Assembly (NCBI RefSeq): GCF_013170845.1
Contig: NZ_CP033367.1
Span: 1,860,001 to 1,924,000 of the forward strand
Length of the DNA stretch: 64,000 nucleotides
DNA from: Mesorhizobium loti R88b
Lineage (GTDB): Bacteria > Pseudomonadota > Alphaproteobacteria > Rhizobiales > Rhizobiaceae
Reading direction: 5' to 3'
Below the pieces are notes generated by a model. It was not told the origin of the DNA. It saw nothing but the letters and a program-made list of their open reading frames with translations, and searched no databases. This document shows, in pieces, positions 17,250-26,630 of this stretch; position 1 is the stretch's first letter; each line of letters opens with the position of its first letter. The translations under genes and the position numbers were made by a program.

Positions 17250-17570
17250 ATGACCGCCTACGCCGTTGCCCATATGCGCCAAGTCACGATGGGCCCGCAG
17301 ATCGTCGAGTATCTGCACAGGATCGATGCCACGCTGGAGCCGTTTGGCGGCCGCTTTCTGGTCCATGGCGGCGATGTCGAGGTGATCGAGAATGACTGGC
17401 CGGGCCATCTGATCATCATCGAGTTTCCCGATCGGCAGCAGATGCGCGGCTGGTATGATTCGCCGGCCTACCAGGCGATCCTTTCGCTGCGCACCGACAA
17501 TTCGGACTCCGCCGTCATCATGGTTGACGGCGTCGAGCATCCGCACAAGGCCACGGATGTTCTGCAATAG
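17250..17570 (+). CDS. DUF1330 family protein
   Basis: This 106-residue protein has the ferredoxin-like dimeric alpha/beta-barrel pattern of DUF1330, with GGRFLVHGGDVEVIE in the middle and IIEFPDRQQMRGWYDSPAYQ toward the end. The function of the family is not settled. AAGGGAG lies seven bases before the ATG. It converges with metW, with 15 bases between the stop codons. Confidence 0.9.
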   Translation: MTAYAVAHMRQVTMGPQIVEYLHRIDATLEPFGGRFLVHGGDVEVIENDWPGHLIIIEFPDRQQMRGWYDSPAYQAILSLRTDNSDSAVIMVDGVEHPHKATDVLQ

Positions 17571-17585
17571 GTCGGCGGATGCGTT

Positions 17586-18200
17586 CTATCGCTTCAGCAA
17601 GAACACCGCCTGCTGGCCGAAGAAATTCCAGAACCACCAAGGCATCGACAGGCCGATCTTCTGGCCGGCGGCGTCGAGCGCGGTTGCCTTTTCCACCGTG
17701 GCCCCCAGCTCCTCGCACAGATTGACGAAATCGCGAATGGTGCAGAAGTGGATGTTGGGCGTGTCGTACCAGGAGTAGGGCAGATCCGCGGTCACCGGCA
17801 TCCGGCCTTTGACGAACAGCGACAGGCGCACCCGCCAATGGCCGAAATTGGGGAAGGACACGATCGCCCGGTTGCCGATCCGGAGCAGTTCGTCGAGCAC
17901 CAGCTTCGGGTTGCGGGTGGCCTGCAAGGTCTGCGACAGGACGACGAAGTCGAAACCCTTGTCGGGATAGAATTCGAGATCCTTGTCGGCATCGCCCTGG
18001 ATGACCGAGAGGCCGCGCGCCACGCATTCGTTGACGCCACGCTGCGAGAGCTCCAGCCCGCGGCCGTCGACCTGCTTGGTGTCCTGCAGCAATTCAAGCA
18101 ACGAGCCGTCGCCGGAACCGACGTCGAGCACGCGGGACTGCGGCGGGATGAGATTGGCGACGACCTCGAGGTCGACGCGCTGGTTTCCATTGACGCTCAT
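17586..18200 (-). CDS. metW: Methionine biosynthesis protein MetW
   Basis: This 204-residue SAM-binding protein has the motif [15 protein letters not shown] near residue 25-40 and the MetW landmarks [20 protein letters not shown] and [14 protein letters not shown]. MetW works with MetX in homoserine acylation during methionine synthesis in proteobacteria. Its ATG overlaps the metX stop codon (ATGA), so it is translationally coupled to metX and controlled by the upstream SAM-II riboswitch. Confidence 0.93.
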   Translation of the reverse strand: MSVNGNQRVDLEVVANLIPPQSRVLDVGSGDGSLLELLQDTKQVDGRGLELSQRGVNECVARGLSVIQGDADKDLEFYPDKGFDFVVLSQTLQATRNPKLVLDELLRIGNRAIVSFPNFGHWRVRLSLFVKGRMPVTADLPYSWYDTPNIHFCTIRDFVNLCEELGATVEKATALDAAGQKIGLSMPWWFWNFFGQQAVFLLKR

Positions 18201-19366
18201 GATGTCAGCCCTCTGGCGCGAGCCGCCGAGCCGATGAAGCCGTTGATGGCGGCGAACAGTTCCGGCTCGTCGAGCAGGAAGGCGTCATGGCCACGATCGG
18301 TCTCGATCTCGACGAAGGATACCGATGCGCCGGCGGCATTGAGTGCGTGCACGATCGAGCGGCTCTCTTCGGTCGGAAACAGCCAGTCCGAAGTGAAGGA
18401 CACAAGGCAGAAACGGGTCCTGGTGCCGGCAAAGGCGTCCGCCAGCCTGCCGCCATGGTCGGCGGCGAGGTCGAAATAATCCATCGACCGCGTCATGTAG
18501 AGGTAGGAATTGGCGTCGAAGCGATCGACGAAGGTCATTCCCTGGTGGCGCAGATAGCTTTCGATCTGGAAGTCGGCGTCGAAGCCGAAGGTCAGGTGGT
18601 CGCGATCCTGCAGGTTGCGGCCGAATTTGCGGTGCAAGGCGGCTTCCGAGAGATAGGTGATGTGGGCCGCCATGCGCGCTACCGCCAGGCCTTTTTCCGG
18701 GCGCTTGCCGTGCTCGAAATATTTGCCGCCGTGCCAGTCCGGATCGGCCATGACGGCTTGCCGGCCGACTTCGTGGAAGGCGATGTTCTGCGAGGAATGG
18801 CGCGCGCCGGTGGCGATCGGCAGCGCCGAGAACACGCGCTCGGGATAGCTCGACGCCCATTCCAGCACCTGCATGCCGCCCATCGAGCCGCCGAGGACGC
18901 AGAACAGCTGTTCGATGCCGAAATGGTCGATCAGCATCTGCTGGGCACGCACCATGTCGCGGATGGTGATGATGGGCAGGTCGAGCCCATAGGGCTTGCC
19001 GGTGGCGGGGTTGGTCGAGGCCGGGCCGGTGGAGCCCAGGCAGCCGCCGATGACGTTCGAGCAAATGACAAAGAAACGGTTGGTGTCGATGATCTTGCCG
19101 GGACCGATCAGCACTTCCCACCAGCCCGGCTTGCCGGTCACCGGGTTGGTGTTGGCGACATGCTGGTCGCCGGTCAGCGCGTGGCAGACGAGGATGGCAT
19201 TGGAGCGGGCATCGTTCAGCGTGCCATAGGTCTGGTAGGCGATCTGGAATGGCGACAGCAGCGTGCCGGCGTCAAGCTTGAGCGGCTTGTCGGGCCCGAA
19301 ACGCAACACCGGGCTCGACGGTTGGTCGGCCTCGTTGTTGGTCTTTCCAGCGCGCAGAGCGGCCAT
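18197..19366 (-). CDS. metX: Homoserine O-acetyltransferase
   Basis: This 389-residue alpha/beta-hydrolase-fold enzyme acylates L-homoserine, the committed step of methionine synthesis. The nucleophile is Ser161 in GGSMGG, and the late GHDAFLLD segment holds the catalytic His. In many MetX-MetW systems the acyl group is acetyl or succinyl; the sequence alone does not decide. The leader carries a SAM-II riboswitch and an intrinsic terminator, so the gene should be off when SAM is plentiful. metW follows with an overlapping start. Confidence 0.95.
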   Translation of the reverse strand: MAALRAGKTNNEADQPSSPVLRFGPDKPLKLDAGTLLSPFQIAYQTYGTLNDARSNAILVCHALTGDQHVANTNPVTGKPGWWEVLIGPGKIIDTNRFFVICSNVIGGCLGSTGPASTNPATGKPYGLDLPIITIRDMVRAQQMLIDHFGIEQLFCVLGGSMGGMQVLEWASSYPERVFSALPIATGARHSSQNIAFHEVGRQAVMADPDWHGGKYFEHGKRPEKGLAVARMAAHITYLSEAALHRKFGRNLQDRDHLTFGFDADFQIESYLRHQGMTFVDRFDANSYLYMTRSMDYFDLAADHGGRLADAFAGTRTRFCLVSFTSDWLFPTEESRSIVHALNAAGASVSFVEIETDRGHDAFLLDEPELFAAINGFIGSAARARGLTS

Positions 19367-19406
19367 TCACATCTCTTCCATCGGTCGTCCGGCCGGGCGC
19401 GGACAA

Positions 19407-19439
19407 CAAAAAACCGGCATTGCCGTCGCAAAGCCGGTT
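19407..19439 (-). terminator. Intrinsic terminator in the metX leader
   Basis: On the minus strand AACCGGC (19439-19433) pairs with GCCGGTT (19418-19412). The helix continues past one T-T mismatch as TTGC/GCAA around a GACG loop. A T-run, TTTTTTG counted from the end of the stem, follows. The hairpin is between the SAM-II aptamer and the metX start, so it can work as an attenuator. Confidence 0.75.
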
Positions 19440-19453
19440 ACAGGATGCAAACG

Positions 19454-19508
19454 GCCCTTTAGCAAGTTGTTTAACGTGGCTGCAAGCCGACCGGCCAAAT
19501 CACCACGG
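19454..19508 (-). promoter_or_regulatory. SAM-II riboswitch upstream of metX-metW
   Basis: The minus strand shows the SAM-II (metA motif) pattern: P1 arm CGTGG (19507-19503), then TGATTTGG, the CTTGCAG block, the second P1 arm CCACG (19479-19475), the A/T-rich TTAAAC and the 3' GCTAAAGGG. This class binds S-adenosylmethionine and is typical of alphaproteobacterial metA/metX/metZ leaders. A hexamer in its first loop, GCCGGT (19495-19490), is identical to part of the terminator 3' arm and complementary to the 5' arm. Confidence 0.9.
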
Positions 19509-19664
19509 AACTGTCGCTGACCTTCTAGAACTCGCCCGCCTTGCCGTCAATGCCGACTGCTGGCCGGCTATAGGCACAACTGCCGCCTCTCGACATTGCG
19601 GGCCATGGCTTGTATTTCCGCTGCGGCCTCCGGCTGGAGGCATTTTCGACGGATTTTGCAAAAA

Positions 19665-20774
19665 ATGAACCAGACATCGGATCAGGCACGTCCAACCCCG
19701 CGCGCGGGCATCATGGACATCGACGCCTATGTGCCCGGCAAGAGCACGGCGCCTGCCGGTGTCGCCAAGGTCTACAAGCTGTCGTCGAACGAGAATCCGC
19801 TCGGGCCCTCACCGAAGGCGATCGAAGCCGCGCGGGAGATTGCCGGAAAGCTCGATATCTATCCCGACGGCACTGCCAGACGGTTGCGCGAGGCGATCGC
19901 CGAGGTGCACGGCCTCAATGCCCAGAACATCATCTGCTCCAACGGCTCCGACGAGATCCTCGGCCTTTTGGCACAGACCTATCTTGCACCCGGTGACGAG
20001 GCCATATTCACCGAACACGCCTTCATGGTCTACAAGATCTACATCCAGTCGGCCGGGGCCACACCGGTTGTGGTCAAGGAGACCGAGGAACGCGCCGACA
20101 TCGATGCGTTGCTGGCCGCCGTCACGCCGCGCACGAAGATCGTGTTCCTCGCCAATCCCAACAATCCGACCGGCACCTATGTGCCGTTCCAGGAGGTGCG
20201 CCGCCTGCATGCCGGCTTGCCCCGCAATGTGCTGCTGGTGCTCGACGCCGCTTACGCCGAATATGTCCGCCGCAACGATTATGAAGCCGGTATCGAGTTG
20301 GTCGGCGGCGCCGAGAACGTGGTGATGACCCGCACCTTCTCCAAGATCGGCCTGGGCGGCGCACGCATTGGCTGGATGTATGGTCCGATGCACATCGTCG
20401 ACGCCATCAATCGCGTGCGCGGTCCCTTCAACGTCAACACGACGGCGATCGAGGCCGGTGTCGCGGCGATCCGCGACCGCGCCCATGTCGAGCGCAGCGT
20501 GGCGCATAACGAGACCTGGCTCACCTGGCTGAGCGCGGAGATGACCGGGCTCGGGCTGCGGGTGACACCCAGCGTCGGCAATTTCCTCCTCATCCATTTT
20601 CCCGACGACAAGAAGCACTCCGCGGCCGCGGCGGACGACTATCTGACCGCGCGCGGCTATATCTTGCGGCGCGTTTCAGGCTACGGCTTTCCCAACGCGC
20701 TGCGCATGACCGTCGGCACCGAAGAAGCCAATCGCGGCGTTGTCGCCGCGCTCACGACATTCCTGAAGAGCTAG
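19665..20774 (+). CDS. hisC: Histidinol-phosphate aminotransferase
   Basis: This 369-residue fold-type I PLP enzyme has the ordered motifs [29 protein letters not shown] and the PLP-binding lysine K227 in [16 protein letters not shown]. It converts imidazole acetol phosphate to histidinol phosphate, and many HisC proteins also transaminate aromatic keto acids. The next gene is tyrC, so a role in tyrosine/phenylalanine synthesis is likely as well. ATG 19665 is preceded only by an A-rich stretch, without a strong ribosome-binding site. Confidence 0.92.
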   Translation: MNQTSDQARPTPRAGIMDIDAYVPGKSTAPAGVAKVYKLSSNENPLGPSPKAIEAAREIAGKLDIYPDGTARRLREAIAEVHGLNAQNIICSNGSDEILGLLAQTYLAPGDEAIFTEHAFMVYKIYIQSAGATPVVVKETEERADIDALLAAVTPRTKIVFLANPNNPTGTYVPFQEVRRLHAGLPRNVLLVLDAAYAEYVRRNDYEAGIELVGGAENVVMTRTFSKIGLGGARIGWMYGPMHIVDAINRVRGPFNVNTTAIEAGVAAIRDRAHVERSVAHNETWLTWLSAEMTGLGLRVTPSVGNFLLIHFPDDKKHSAAAADDYLTARGYILRRVSGYGFPNALRMTVGTEEANRGVVAALTTFLKS

Positions 20775-20813
20775 AATGCTCGAAAAGCTGGAACACCCCG
20801 AAAGCTGAACGCC

Positions 20814-21749
20814 ATGACATCACCGATGTTTGAAAAGATCGCGCTGGTCGGCATCGGCCTGATCGGCTCGTCGCTGGCACGCGTCATCCGCCGCGAGGGC
20901 CTTGCCGGCCATGTCGCCATCTCGACCCGCAGTGCTGCGACGCTGGCGCGGGCGGAGGAACTTGGGCTCGGCGATTCCTACACGACCGATGCGAAGGAAG
21001 CGGTTCGCGATGCCGACCTGGTCATCGTCTCGGTGCCGGTCGGTTCGTCCGGCGCGGTGGCGCAGGAGATCGCGCCGGCGCTGAAGAAGGGTGCTATCCT
21101 CACCGATGTCGGTTCGACCAAGGCCTCGGTCATCGCGCAGATGCAGCCGCATGTGCCTGATGGCGTCCATTTCATTCCTGGCCATCCGCTGGCGGGCACC
21201 GAAAAATCCGGTCCAGATGCAGGGTTTGCCGACCTGTTCGACAATCGCTGGTGCATCTTTACGCCGCTGCCGGACACCGATCCGGACGCGCTGGAGAGGC
21301 TGTCGGAATTCTGGCGCCGCTGCGGCGCCAACATCGACACGATGGACCCGCAGCACCACGACATGACGCTGGCCATCGTCTCGCACCTGCCGCACATCAT
21401 CGCCTACAATATCGTCGGCACCGCCGACGATCTGCAGTCGGTGACCAAGTCCGAAGTGATCAAATATTCGGCTTCCGGCTTCCGCGATTTCACCCGCCTT
21501 GCCGCCTCCGATCCGACCATGTGGCGCGACGTCTGCCTGCACAACAAGGACGCCATCCTCGAAATGCTGGCGCGGTTTTCGGAGGATCTGGCGTTCCTGC
21601 AAAGGGCGATCCGCTGGGGTGACGGCGACAAGCTGTTCGACCTGTTCACCCGCACCCGGGCCGTGCGCCGCTCGATCATCGAGGCCGGCCAGGACATCGA
21701 CGTGCCCGATTTTGGCCGCCAGGCGGTCGAGCATCCCGCCAAGAACTAA
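20814..21749 (+). CDS. tyrC: Prephenate/arogenate (cyclohexadienyl) dehydrogenase
   Basis: This 311-residue NAD(P)-dependent enzyme makes the tyrosine precursor by oxidative decarboxylation of prephenate or arogenate. The dinucleotide loop ALVGIGLIGSSLARVI is at the N-terminus, the substrate-binding segment contains GHPLAGTEKSG, and the C-terminal helical dimerisation domain contains SGFRDFTRLAASDP. It lacks fused chorismate mutase and ACT domains. It follows hisC by 39 bases on the same strand. Confidence 0.93.
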   Translation: MTSPMFEKIALVGIGLIGSSLARVIRREGLAGHVAISTRSAATLARAEELGLGDSYTTDAKEAVRDADLVIVSVPVGSSGAVAQEIAPALKKGAILTDVGSTKASVIAQMQPHVPDGVHFIPGHPLAGTEKSGPDAGFADLFDNRWCIFTPLPDTDPDALERLSEFWRRCGANIDTMDPQHHDMTLAIVSHLPHIIAYNIVGTADDLQSVTKSEVIKYSASGFRDFTRLAASDPTMWRDVCLHNKDAILEMLARFSEDLAFLQRAIRWGDGDKLFDLFTRTRAVRRSIIEAGQDIDVPDFGRQAVEHPAKN

Positions 21750-21755
21750 GTCTGT

Positions 21756-22679
21756 TCAAGCAGGCCAGGTTGCGGCGACCATGGCCAGCGTCTCGGCCCG
21801 CTCCGGCGCACCCAGCCGGCCGCCGAAGCGCTGGCATTTGAGCGCGGCGGCGGCACTGGCGAAGCGCAAGGCCTGCTCGACCGGCATGGCTTCCGCCAGT
21901 CCGACGGCAAAGGCGCCGTGAAAGACGTCACCCGCAGCCAGCGTATCGACCGCCTTGATTTTTGGCGCCGCGACATGACGGGATGATCTGGCAGCGCGAT
22001 CGAACCACCAGGTGCCTGCCGCGCCGCCGGTGACCGCCACGAATGCGTCGGTGCGGCAGGCGAGGTCGGTGCAAGCGGACTGCAGATCGAGCGCCTGGCC
22101 GCATATGATGCGGACCGCCGGCTCGGAGGCAACGATGTGAGAAGCCAGCGGCAACAGTTGCTCCAGCACCGCCAGCGGCGCGGTGTCGGCATCGAGAATC
22201 GCCGGTCGGCCGATGGCGTGCGCCGCTTTCAGGGCAAGCGCCGCGGCACCCGGCCAGCGCACGTCGGCCAACACGGCATCGAACGCCCTGATGTCGGAAA
22301 ACGGCAATGCCTCGGGATCGGCCTGGGCGCGCCTGTCGTAGAAAGGCACGATGATGCGCTCGCCATGGGCATCGACCACGATCGAGGCCAGCGCCGAGCG
22401 GGCGCCAGGGACGCGGCGCACATAGCTGCAATCGACGCCTTCGGCCTCGATCCCGGCAACCAGCTGACCGCCGACCGAATCATCGCCGGCGCTCGCCCAA
22501 AGCGACACCTCGGCGCCCAGGCGCCGTGCGGCACAGGCAGCACTCGTGGCCATGCCCGAGGCAATCTGGACACCGTCGGAGGCGATGAACTTTCCCTGAT
22601 GCGTGGGCAGCGTCTCGACGCGCAGGATGGTGTCCAGCGTCAATGCACCGACACTCAGGAGCCTCACAGGTCTTGCCAT
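21756..22679 (-). CDS. PfkB family carbohydrate kinase
   Basis: This 307-residue ribokinase-fold sugar kinase has the N-terminal PfkB pattern (SVGALTLDTIL, GKFIASDGVQIASGMA) and the C-terminal catalytic motif DTLAAGDVFHGAFA. The usual DTxGAGD reads DTLAAGD, a variant also seen in sulfofructose-kinase-like members; the catalytic Asp is kept. The sugar is unknown. It starts seven bases after the DUF2125 gene and is likely co-transcribed with it. It converges with tyrC. Confidence 0.85.
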   Translation of the reverse strand: MARPVRLLSVGALTLDTILRVETLPTHQGKFIASDGVQIASGMATSAACAARRLGAEVSLWASAGDDSVGGQLVAGIEAEGVDCSYVRRVPGARSALASIVVDAHGERIIVPFYDRRAQADPEALPFSDIRAFDAVLADVRWPGAAALALKAAHAIGRPAILDADTAPLAVLEQLLPLASHIVASEPAVRIICGQALDLQSACTDLACRTDAFVAVTGGAAGTWWFDRAARSSRHVAAPKIKAVDTLAAGDVFHGAFAVGLAEAMPVEQALRFASAAAALKCQRFGGRLGAPERAETLAMVAATWPA

Positions 22680-22686
22680 GGCAGCG

Positions 22687-23685
22687 CTATTGCACCGGCT
22701 TGATCTTGCCCAGCGGGATGAAGCCGAGCGAAGCCTTGCCCTTGTTCACTTTCAACGGCATTGACGGTTCGCTGCCGAGCATGGCCAGCGCGGCGAACCC
22801 CTGTTGGATCGCGTTCTTCTGCTCCGGTATGGCGCCGGCAAGAATAGTTGCCACGGCCTTCGGATCCTTGATCTTGATCATCAGATCGGCGTCGATCAGG
22901 CCTTCGGTGTCGACCGACAGCGGCCCGGAAACGGTGACACGCGCAGTCCCCGACGACAAATCGAGGTTGCGGATTTGGATGCTCTGGCCGCGCAGGCTTT
23001 TCACCTGCGTGCCGATCAGCGCAAGGCCGTTCTTCAGGGACACGTCACCGCTGGCGTCAAGCGCCGGCAGCACGCGCCCGCCGATCGCGTCGGGGTCGAT
23101 CTCGAGATCGCCAAAGCTGCCGAGATAGTCGAGGTCCCCGCCATTCGGCTGCAATTGGCCCGCCGCCTTGCCGGCGCTGAACAGCTCGACCGGATCGGTG
23201 TCGTCAGCCGGATCGGTCTGGCCCGACAGCCCGTCGACCTGCAGCGATATACGCTGCGGCAGCGGGTACCACAATTTGACATTGGCCTGCAGATTGTCCC
23301 AGTCGATCCACAGCGGCGTCATGCCGGGGACGGAGGTTCTGAGTGGACCGCGCAGATTGGCAACCGGCGACAAGGGTTGGACGATCTGGGCTACCGCATT
23401 GAAACTGCCGGCCGAGGCGGCAATGTTCCTGGTATCGTCCTCGTAAGCAAGGTTGTCGCAGGAGACTGTGAAGCTCAAGGGATAGCCGCTGACCTGGAGG
23501 TTGGCGCAGCCGGCCTCGACGCCGCTCTTGTTGAGCGTGGCAACCGCCTTGTCGGCCTCGCTCCTGACCCGGTCAGCCAGATAGAACCAGCCGCCGCTGT
23601 AGATGGCAAACAGCACAACGATGAACGCCACAAGCCAGAACAGGCCACGGCGGGACTTTGGTTGGCGTTCGTCACTTGACGTCAT
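22687..23685 (-). CDS. DUF2125 membrane-anchored protein
   Basis: This 332-residue protein has one N-terminal transmembrane helix (about residues 13-35, LFWLVAFIVVLFAIYSGGWF) and a long periplasmic DUF2125 domain with repeated beta-strands such as LQVSGYPLSFTVSCDNL. The domain recalls AsmA-like envelope proteins; function is unproven. ATG 23685 is chosen because the frame upstream of it looks non-coding and the basic patch KSRRG precedes the helix as expected. pfkB follows. Confidence 0.8.
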   Translation of the reverse strand: MTSSDERQPKSRRGLFWLVAFIVVLFAIYSGGWFYLADRVRSEADKAVATLNKSGVEAGCANLQVSGYPLSFTVSCDNLAYEDDTRNIAASAGSFNAVAQIVQPLSPVANLRGPLRTSVPGMTPLWIDWDNLQANVKLWYPLPQRISLQVDGLSGQTDPADDTDPVELFSAGKAAGQLQPNGGDLDYLGSFGDLEIDPDAIGGRVLPALDASGDVSLKNGLALIGTQVKSLRGQSIQIRNLDLSSGTARVTVSGPLSVDTEGLIDADLMIKIKDPKAVATILAGAIPEQKNAIQQGFAALAMLGSEPSMPLKVNKGKASLGFIPLGKIKPVQ

Positions 23686-23820
23686 GCTTTGGCTCTCATT
23701 AACGCACGGGTATTGGTGGACGGAGCTTCGATTCCGACAACAATAGGTAGACAGACACGGACGGAAAAAACACCGATTCGGATGCGGTGTCGGCAATCTT
23801 TTGCAATCAGGCGCGGCGAT

Positions 23821-24351
23821 ATGGGCGATTTTTGGGTGTTTGGCTACGGTTCGCTGATCTGGCGGCCGGGTTTCGCACATGTCGAAACACAACGCGCGCG
23901 CCTTTATGGCTACCGGCGCTCGCTTTGCGTCTATTCCTTCGTGCATCGCGGTACACGCCAGCGGCCGGGGCTGGTGCTCGGCCTCGACCGTGGCGGTTCC
24001 TGCATTGGGCTCGCTTTCCGTGTGCCCGGGGAATTGCGCGACGAGGTCATTGCCTATCTGCGCGAGCGCGAGCTGGTCACCTCAGTCTATCTCGAGCGCA
24101 TGCTCAAAATTCGCCTCGACAGCGGCGGTACGGTCGAGGCGGTGGCCTACATCGCCGACCGCAAGCATGAGCAATATGCCGGCGCGCTGGACGCTGCCCA
24201 TGCGGCGGCTGTGGTGCGGGGCTCGGTCGGCCAATCCGGCAACAATGAGGATTATGTGCTCAGCACGCTCGAACACCTCGAGGCGCTCGGCATTCGCGAT
24301 CACTGGCTTGAGGAGGTGGCCAGGCAGGTCGCCCCCGACGTCACATCGTGA
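23821..24351 (+). CDS. ChaC-type gamma-glutamylcyclotransferase
   Basis: This 176-residue protein has the ChaC/GGCT signature: FWVFGYGSLIWRPGF at the N-terminus, a central LVLGLDRGGSCIGLAFRV, and the catalytic-region GGTVEAVAYIA. ChaC enzymes cleave glutathione to 5-oxoproline and Cys-Gly. The ATG at 23821 follows a GGCG stretch. The gene's last 11 bases overlap the convergent dehydrogenase gene. Confidence 0.9.
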   Translation: MGDFWVFGYGSLIWRPGFAHVETQRARLYGYRRSLCVYSFVHRGTRQRPGLVLGLDRGGSCIGLAFRVPGELRDEVIAYLRERELVTSVYLERMLKIRLDSGGTVEAVAYIADRKHEQYAGALDAAHAAAVVRGSVGQSGNNEDYVLSTLEHLEALGIRDHWLEEVARQVAPDVTS

Positions 24352-25321
24352 AGATCTGCTTTCCCAAATCGGCGCGGTCCAGGCTGTTGGCGACGGCAAG
24401 CTCGAACGACGGCAGCCGATGAAGCCCGCCGACCGGAACATGGAAATCCGGCTGGCCGAAGACGTCGATAATCCTGCGCAGGATCGGGCCGTCGGCTTCG
24501 GCGGGTGGTGAAAAGAAGTAGCGATAGATGTTGGCCTTGATCTGGAGGCCGCTCAGCAGCACATCGAAATTGTGCAGTTCATAGCGTTCCGCGCTCATAC
24601 CGCCATTGATCACCATCTGGCCACCGAGCGCGAGGCAGCGGATCAGTTCGCCGCTGACAGGGCCACCGACATTGTCGATGACGCCGTTCAACCCGGCGCC
24701 TCCCGTCAGGTCCAGAACCGTTTCCCGAATCCCGGCCTCAAGCTTCGAGAGGTCAAGGACGGCGGCCGCGCCGTGCGTTTTCAGGTCCAGTCCGTCATGC
24801 ACGCGCCGCACCACGGACAAGACATTGATGCCGCGCCGCCGGGCAAATTGCATGACCATTGTTGATACCGATGAATAGCCGGCGGTGACGGCGAGCCACT
24901 GAGCCGGCTGGACCCGGGTATCGTCCAGCAGATCCCATGCGGTAATCGGATTGACCATCTGCGCGGCACGTTCGAGCGGATAGTCCGCCGGCAACGGGAT
25001 CAGCCATTGGACCGGAACAACGGCATATTCGGCCCAGCTGTTGTAGTAGCTGAAGGCGACCAGCGTGCCGGGCTGCAGGCCGACACCGGCACCGACCTGC
25101 TCGACAATGCCGGCGCCATGATTTCCGGCGACCTGCCTGGGAAAGACCGGCTTCTTCGGCTCCGGGTAGAGATTTTCGATGAACAGGAAATCGCCCGGGT
25201 TGATCGAGGCCGAAACCATCCTGACCAGCACCTCATTGTCGCCGATCCGGGGAACCGGAATATCGTCGAGGTAGAGCACGTCACGCGGCGAGCCGATCGT
25301 GTCGAACACAATTGCTTTCAT
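24341..25321 (-). CDS. Zinc-free MDR oxidoreductase (quinone reductase-like)
   Basis: This 326-residue medium-chain dehydrogenase/reductase begins MKAIVFDTIGSPRDVL, with an N-terminal GroES-like domain (NHGAGIVEQVG) and a Rossmann domain in which the NADPH-binding motif is altered (VTAGYSSVSTMVMQFA where AxxGxVG is usual). No catalytic zinc cysteines are visible, so it belongs with the quinone/enoyl reductase group. The substrate is unknown. It is divergent from a GlxA-type regulator that may control it. Confidence 0.8.
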   Translation of the reverse strand: MKAIVFDTIGSPRDVLYLDDIPVPRIGDNEVLVRMVSASINPGDFLFIENLYPEPKKPVFPRQVAGNHGAGIVEQVGAGVGLQPGTLVAFSYYNSWAEYAVVPVQWLIPLPADYPLERAAQMVNPITAWDLLDDTRVQPAQWLAVTAGYSSVSTMVMQFARRRGINVLSVVRRVHDGLDLKTHGAAAVLDLSKLEAGIRETVLDLTGGAGLNGVIDNVGGPVSGELIRCLALGGQMVINGGMSAERYELHNFDVLLSGLQIKANIYRYFFSPPAEADGPILRRIIDVFGQPDFHVPVGGLHRLPSFELAVANSLDRADLGKQIFTM

Positions 25322-25472
25322 GTCAGCCTCCAATGGCGAGCCCCGGCGCGACAGCCGCGCCGACTGTGCCGGGACGCTAGGATTGCTTCGGGGAAATCAG
25401 AATTGGCAGATTTGACAATCTATGTGCTAAAACTGCCAAATTCGTCGAGCCGCATGGAATTCGAGGATTCTG

Positions 25473-26447
25473 ATGAGCCCCGTCCACGTCGTGATCTGGC
25501 TGCCGTCGACCTTCTATTCAGCGGTCGCCGCGACCCTCGTCGAGATGTTCGACCTGGTGAACACCATCCGCCGCGAACGGGTGCTCTCCTTCGAATTCGT
25601 GGCGCGGCAGGCGGATGCCGCCACCACGCCAGGGATTTCGTTTCAGACGCAGCGCGAGCCGTCGCGGCGAATGGACGTGCTGATCCTGCTCGCCATGCCC
25701 GGCATGCAGATACCGGACCTGGTCGCCTCGCTGGAGGACGAGAGCCGCCATGCAGCACCGATCATAGCCAGGGCGCAGCGTGAGAATGCCATCATCGCCG
25801 GCCATTGCGGTGCGGGCTATTTCCTTGCCGATGCCGGCCTGCTCGATGGCAAGCGGGCGACGATTTCTTGGTGGCTGAAGACCGATGCACGTCGCCGTTT
25901 CCCCAAAGTGCGCTGGGACGCTTCCCGCGTCCTTGTCCAGGAAGGCCGCATCTACACTTGCGGTGGCGGCTTTTCCGGCCTCGAACTCGGCCGGGCACTG
26001 CTCAGGGACCTTGGCTTTGCCGAGGAAGAACGCCTTGTGCGCAAGCTCCTGGTGCTGCCGCCATCGCGGCAGGTGCAGACGCCTTATGAATTTCCGTTGC
26101 CGGGCCAGCCATTGCCGGAACCGTTCCGCGACCGGATCGAAGCGTTGTCGAAGAAGCATCTGCGGCGGTTGGACCTTGCGTTTCTCTGCAGGGGGCTGGG
26201 ACTGACGCCAAGGACACTTGCGCGCCGGTTCTCCGAGGAATTGCACACCACGCCTGGACGCTGGATTCAGGATCAACGCGTAGAAGCGGCCAAGACGTTG
26301 CTGGAGAGCACAAAGCTTGGTGTTCTCGAAGTCTGCTATCAGGTCGGCTACCAGGATGCGGCATCTTTCAGCCGCCTGTTTGCCCGCGCGGTAGGTCTGC
26401 CGCCAGGTGAATACCGGCGTCAGAATCAGGAGCTTGCAACTATCTGA
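25473..26447 (+). CDS. GlxA family AraC-type transcriptional regulator
   Basis: This 324-residue protein has an N-terminal DJ-1/PfpI-like (class I glutaminase amidotransferase-like) domain, with the nucleophile-elbow cysteine in GHCGAGYFLADAGLL, and a C-terminal AraC helix-turn-helix pair, the second helix being in VCYQVGYQDAASFSRLFAR. Such regulators usually activate a neighbouring catabolic or detoxification gene. The MDR oxidoreductase gene is divergent, 151 bases away, and is the best target candidate. Confidence 0.9.
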   Translation: MSPVHVVIWLPSTFYSAVAATLVEMFDLVNTIRRERVLSFEFVARQADAATTPGISFQTQREPSRRMDVLILLAMPGMQIPDLVASLEDESRHAAPIIARAQRENAIIAGHCGAGYFLADAGLLDGKRATISWWLKTDARRRFPKVRWDASRVLVQEGRIYTCGGGFSGLELGRALLRDLGFAEEERLVRKLLVLPPSRQVQTPYEFPLPGQPLPEPFRDRIEALSKKHLRRLDLAFLCRGLGLTPRTLARRFSEELHTTPGRWIQDQRVEAAKTLLESTKLGVLEVCYQVGYQDAASFSRLFARAVGLPPGEYRRQNQELATI

Positions 26448-26630
26448 TGTGCGAAGAACCCAACCCGGCATCCGTGCCACTGGCTGGCGCCGGATAGCGC
26501 CTTTGTGAAGCGCTGGCTCTGCGAAAAAAGGCTGCCAGCCCTTTGACCTCGATAGGGCAAGACCTAGGTTAGACCTCGAACATCAGCCGGCGGGCATTTC
26601 GCCCGCCTCAAATCATCCCGGAGATCCGCC
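26448..26630 (+). other. Leader of the aldo/keto reductase gene
   Basis: This 183-base gap holds the reductase promoter. A hairpin, GGCGGGC-ATTTC-GCCCGCC (26589-26607), lies shortly before the ribosome-binding GGAG. AGACCT occurs twice around a CCTAGG core (about 26558-26577), which could be an operator. No gene is visible. Confidence 0.3.
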
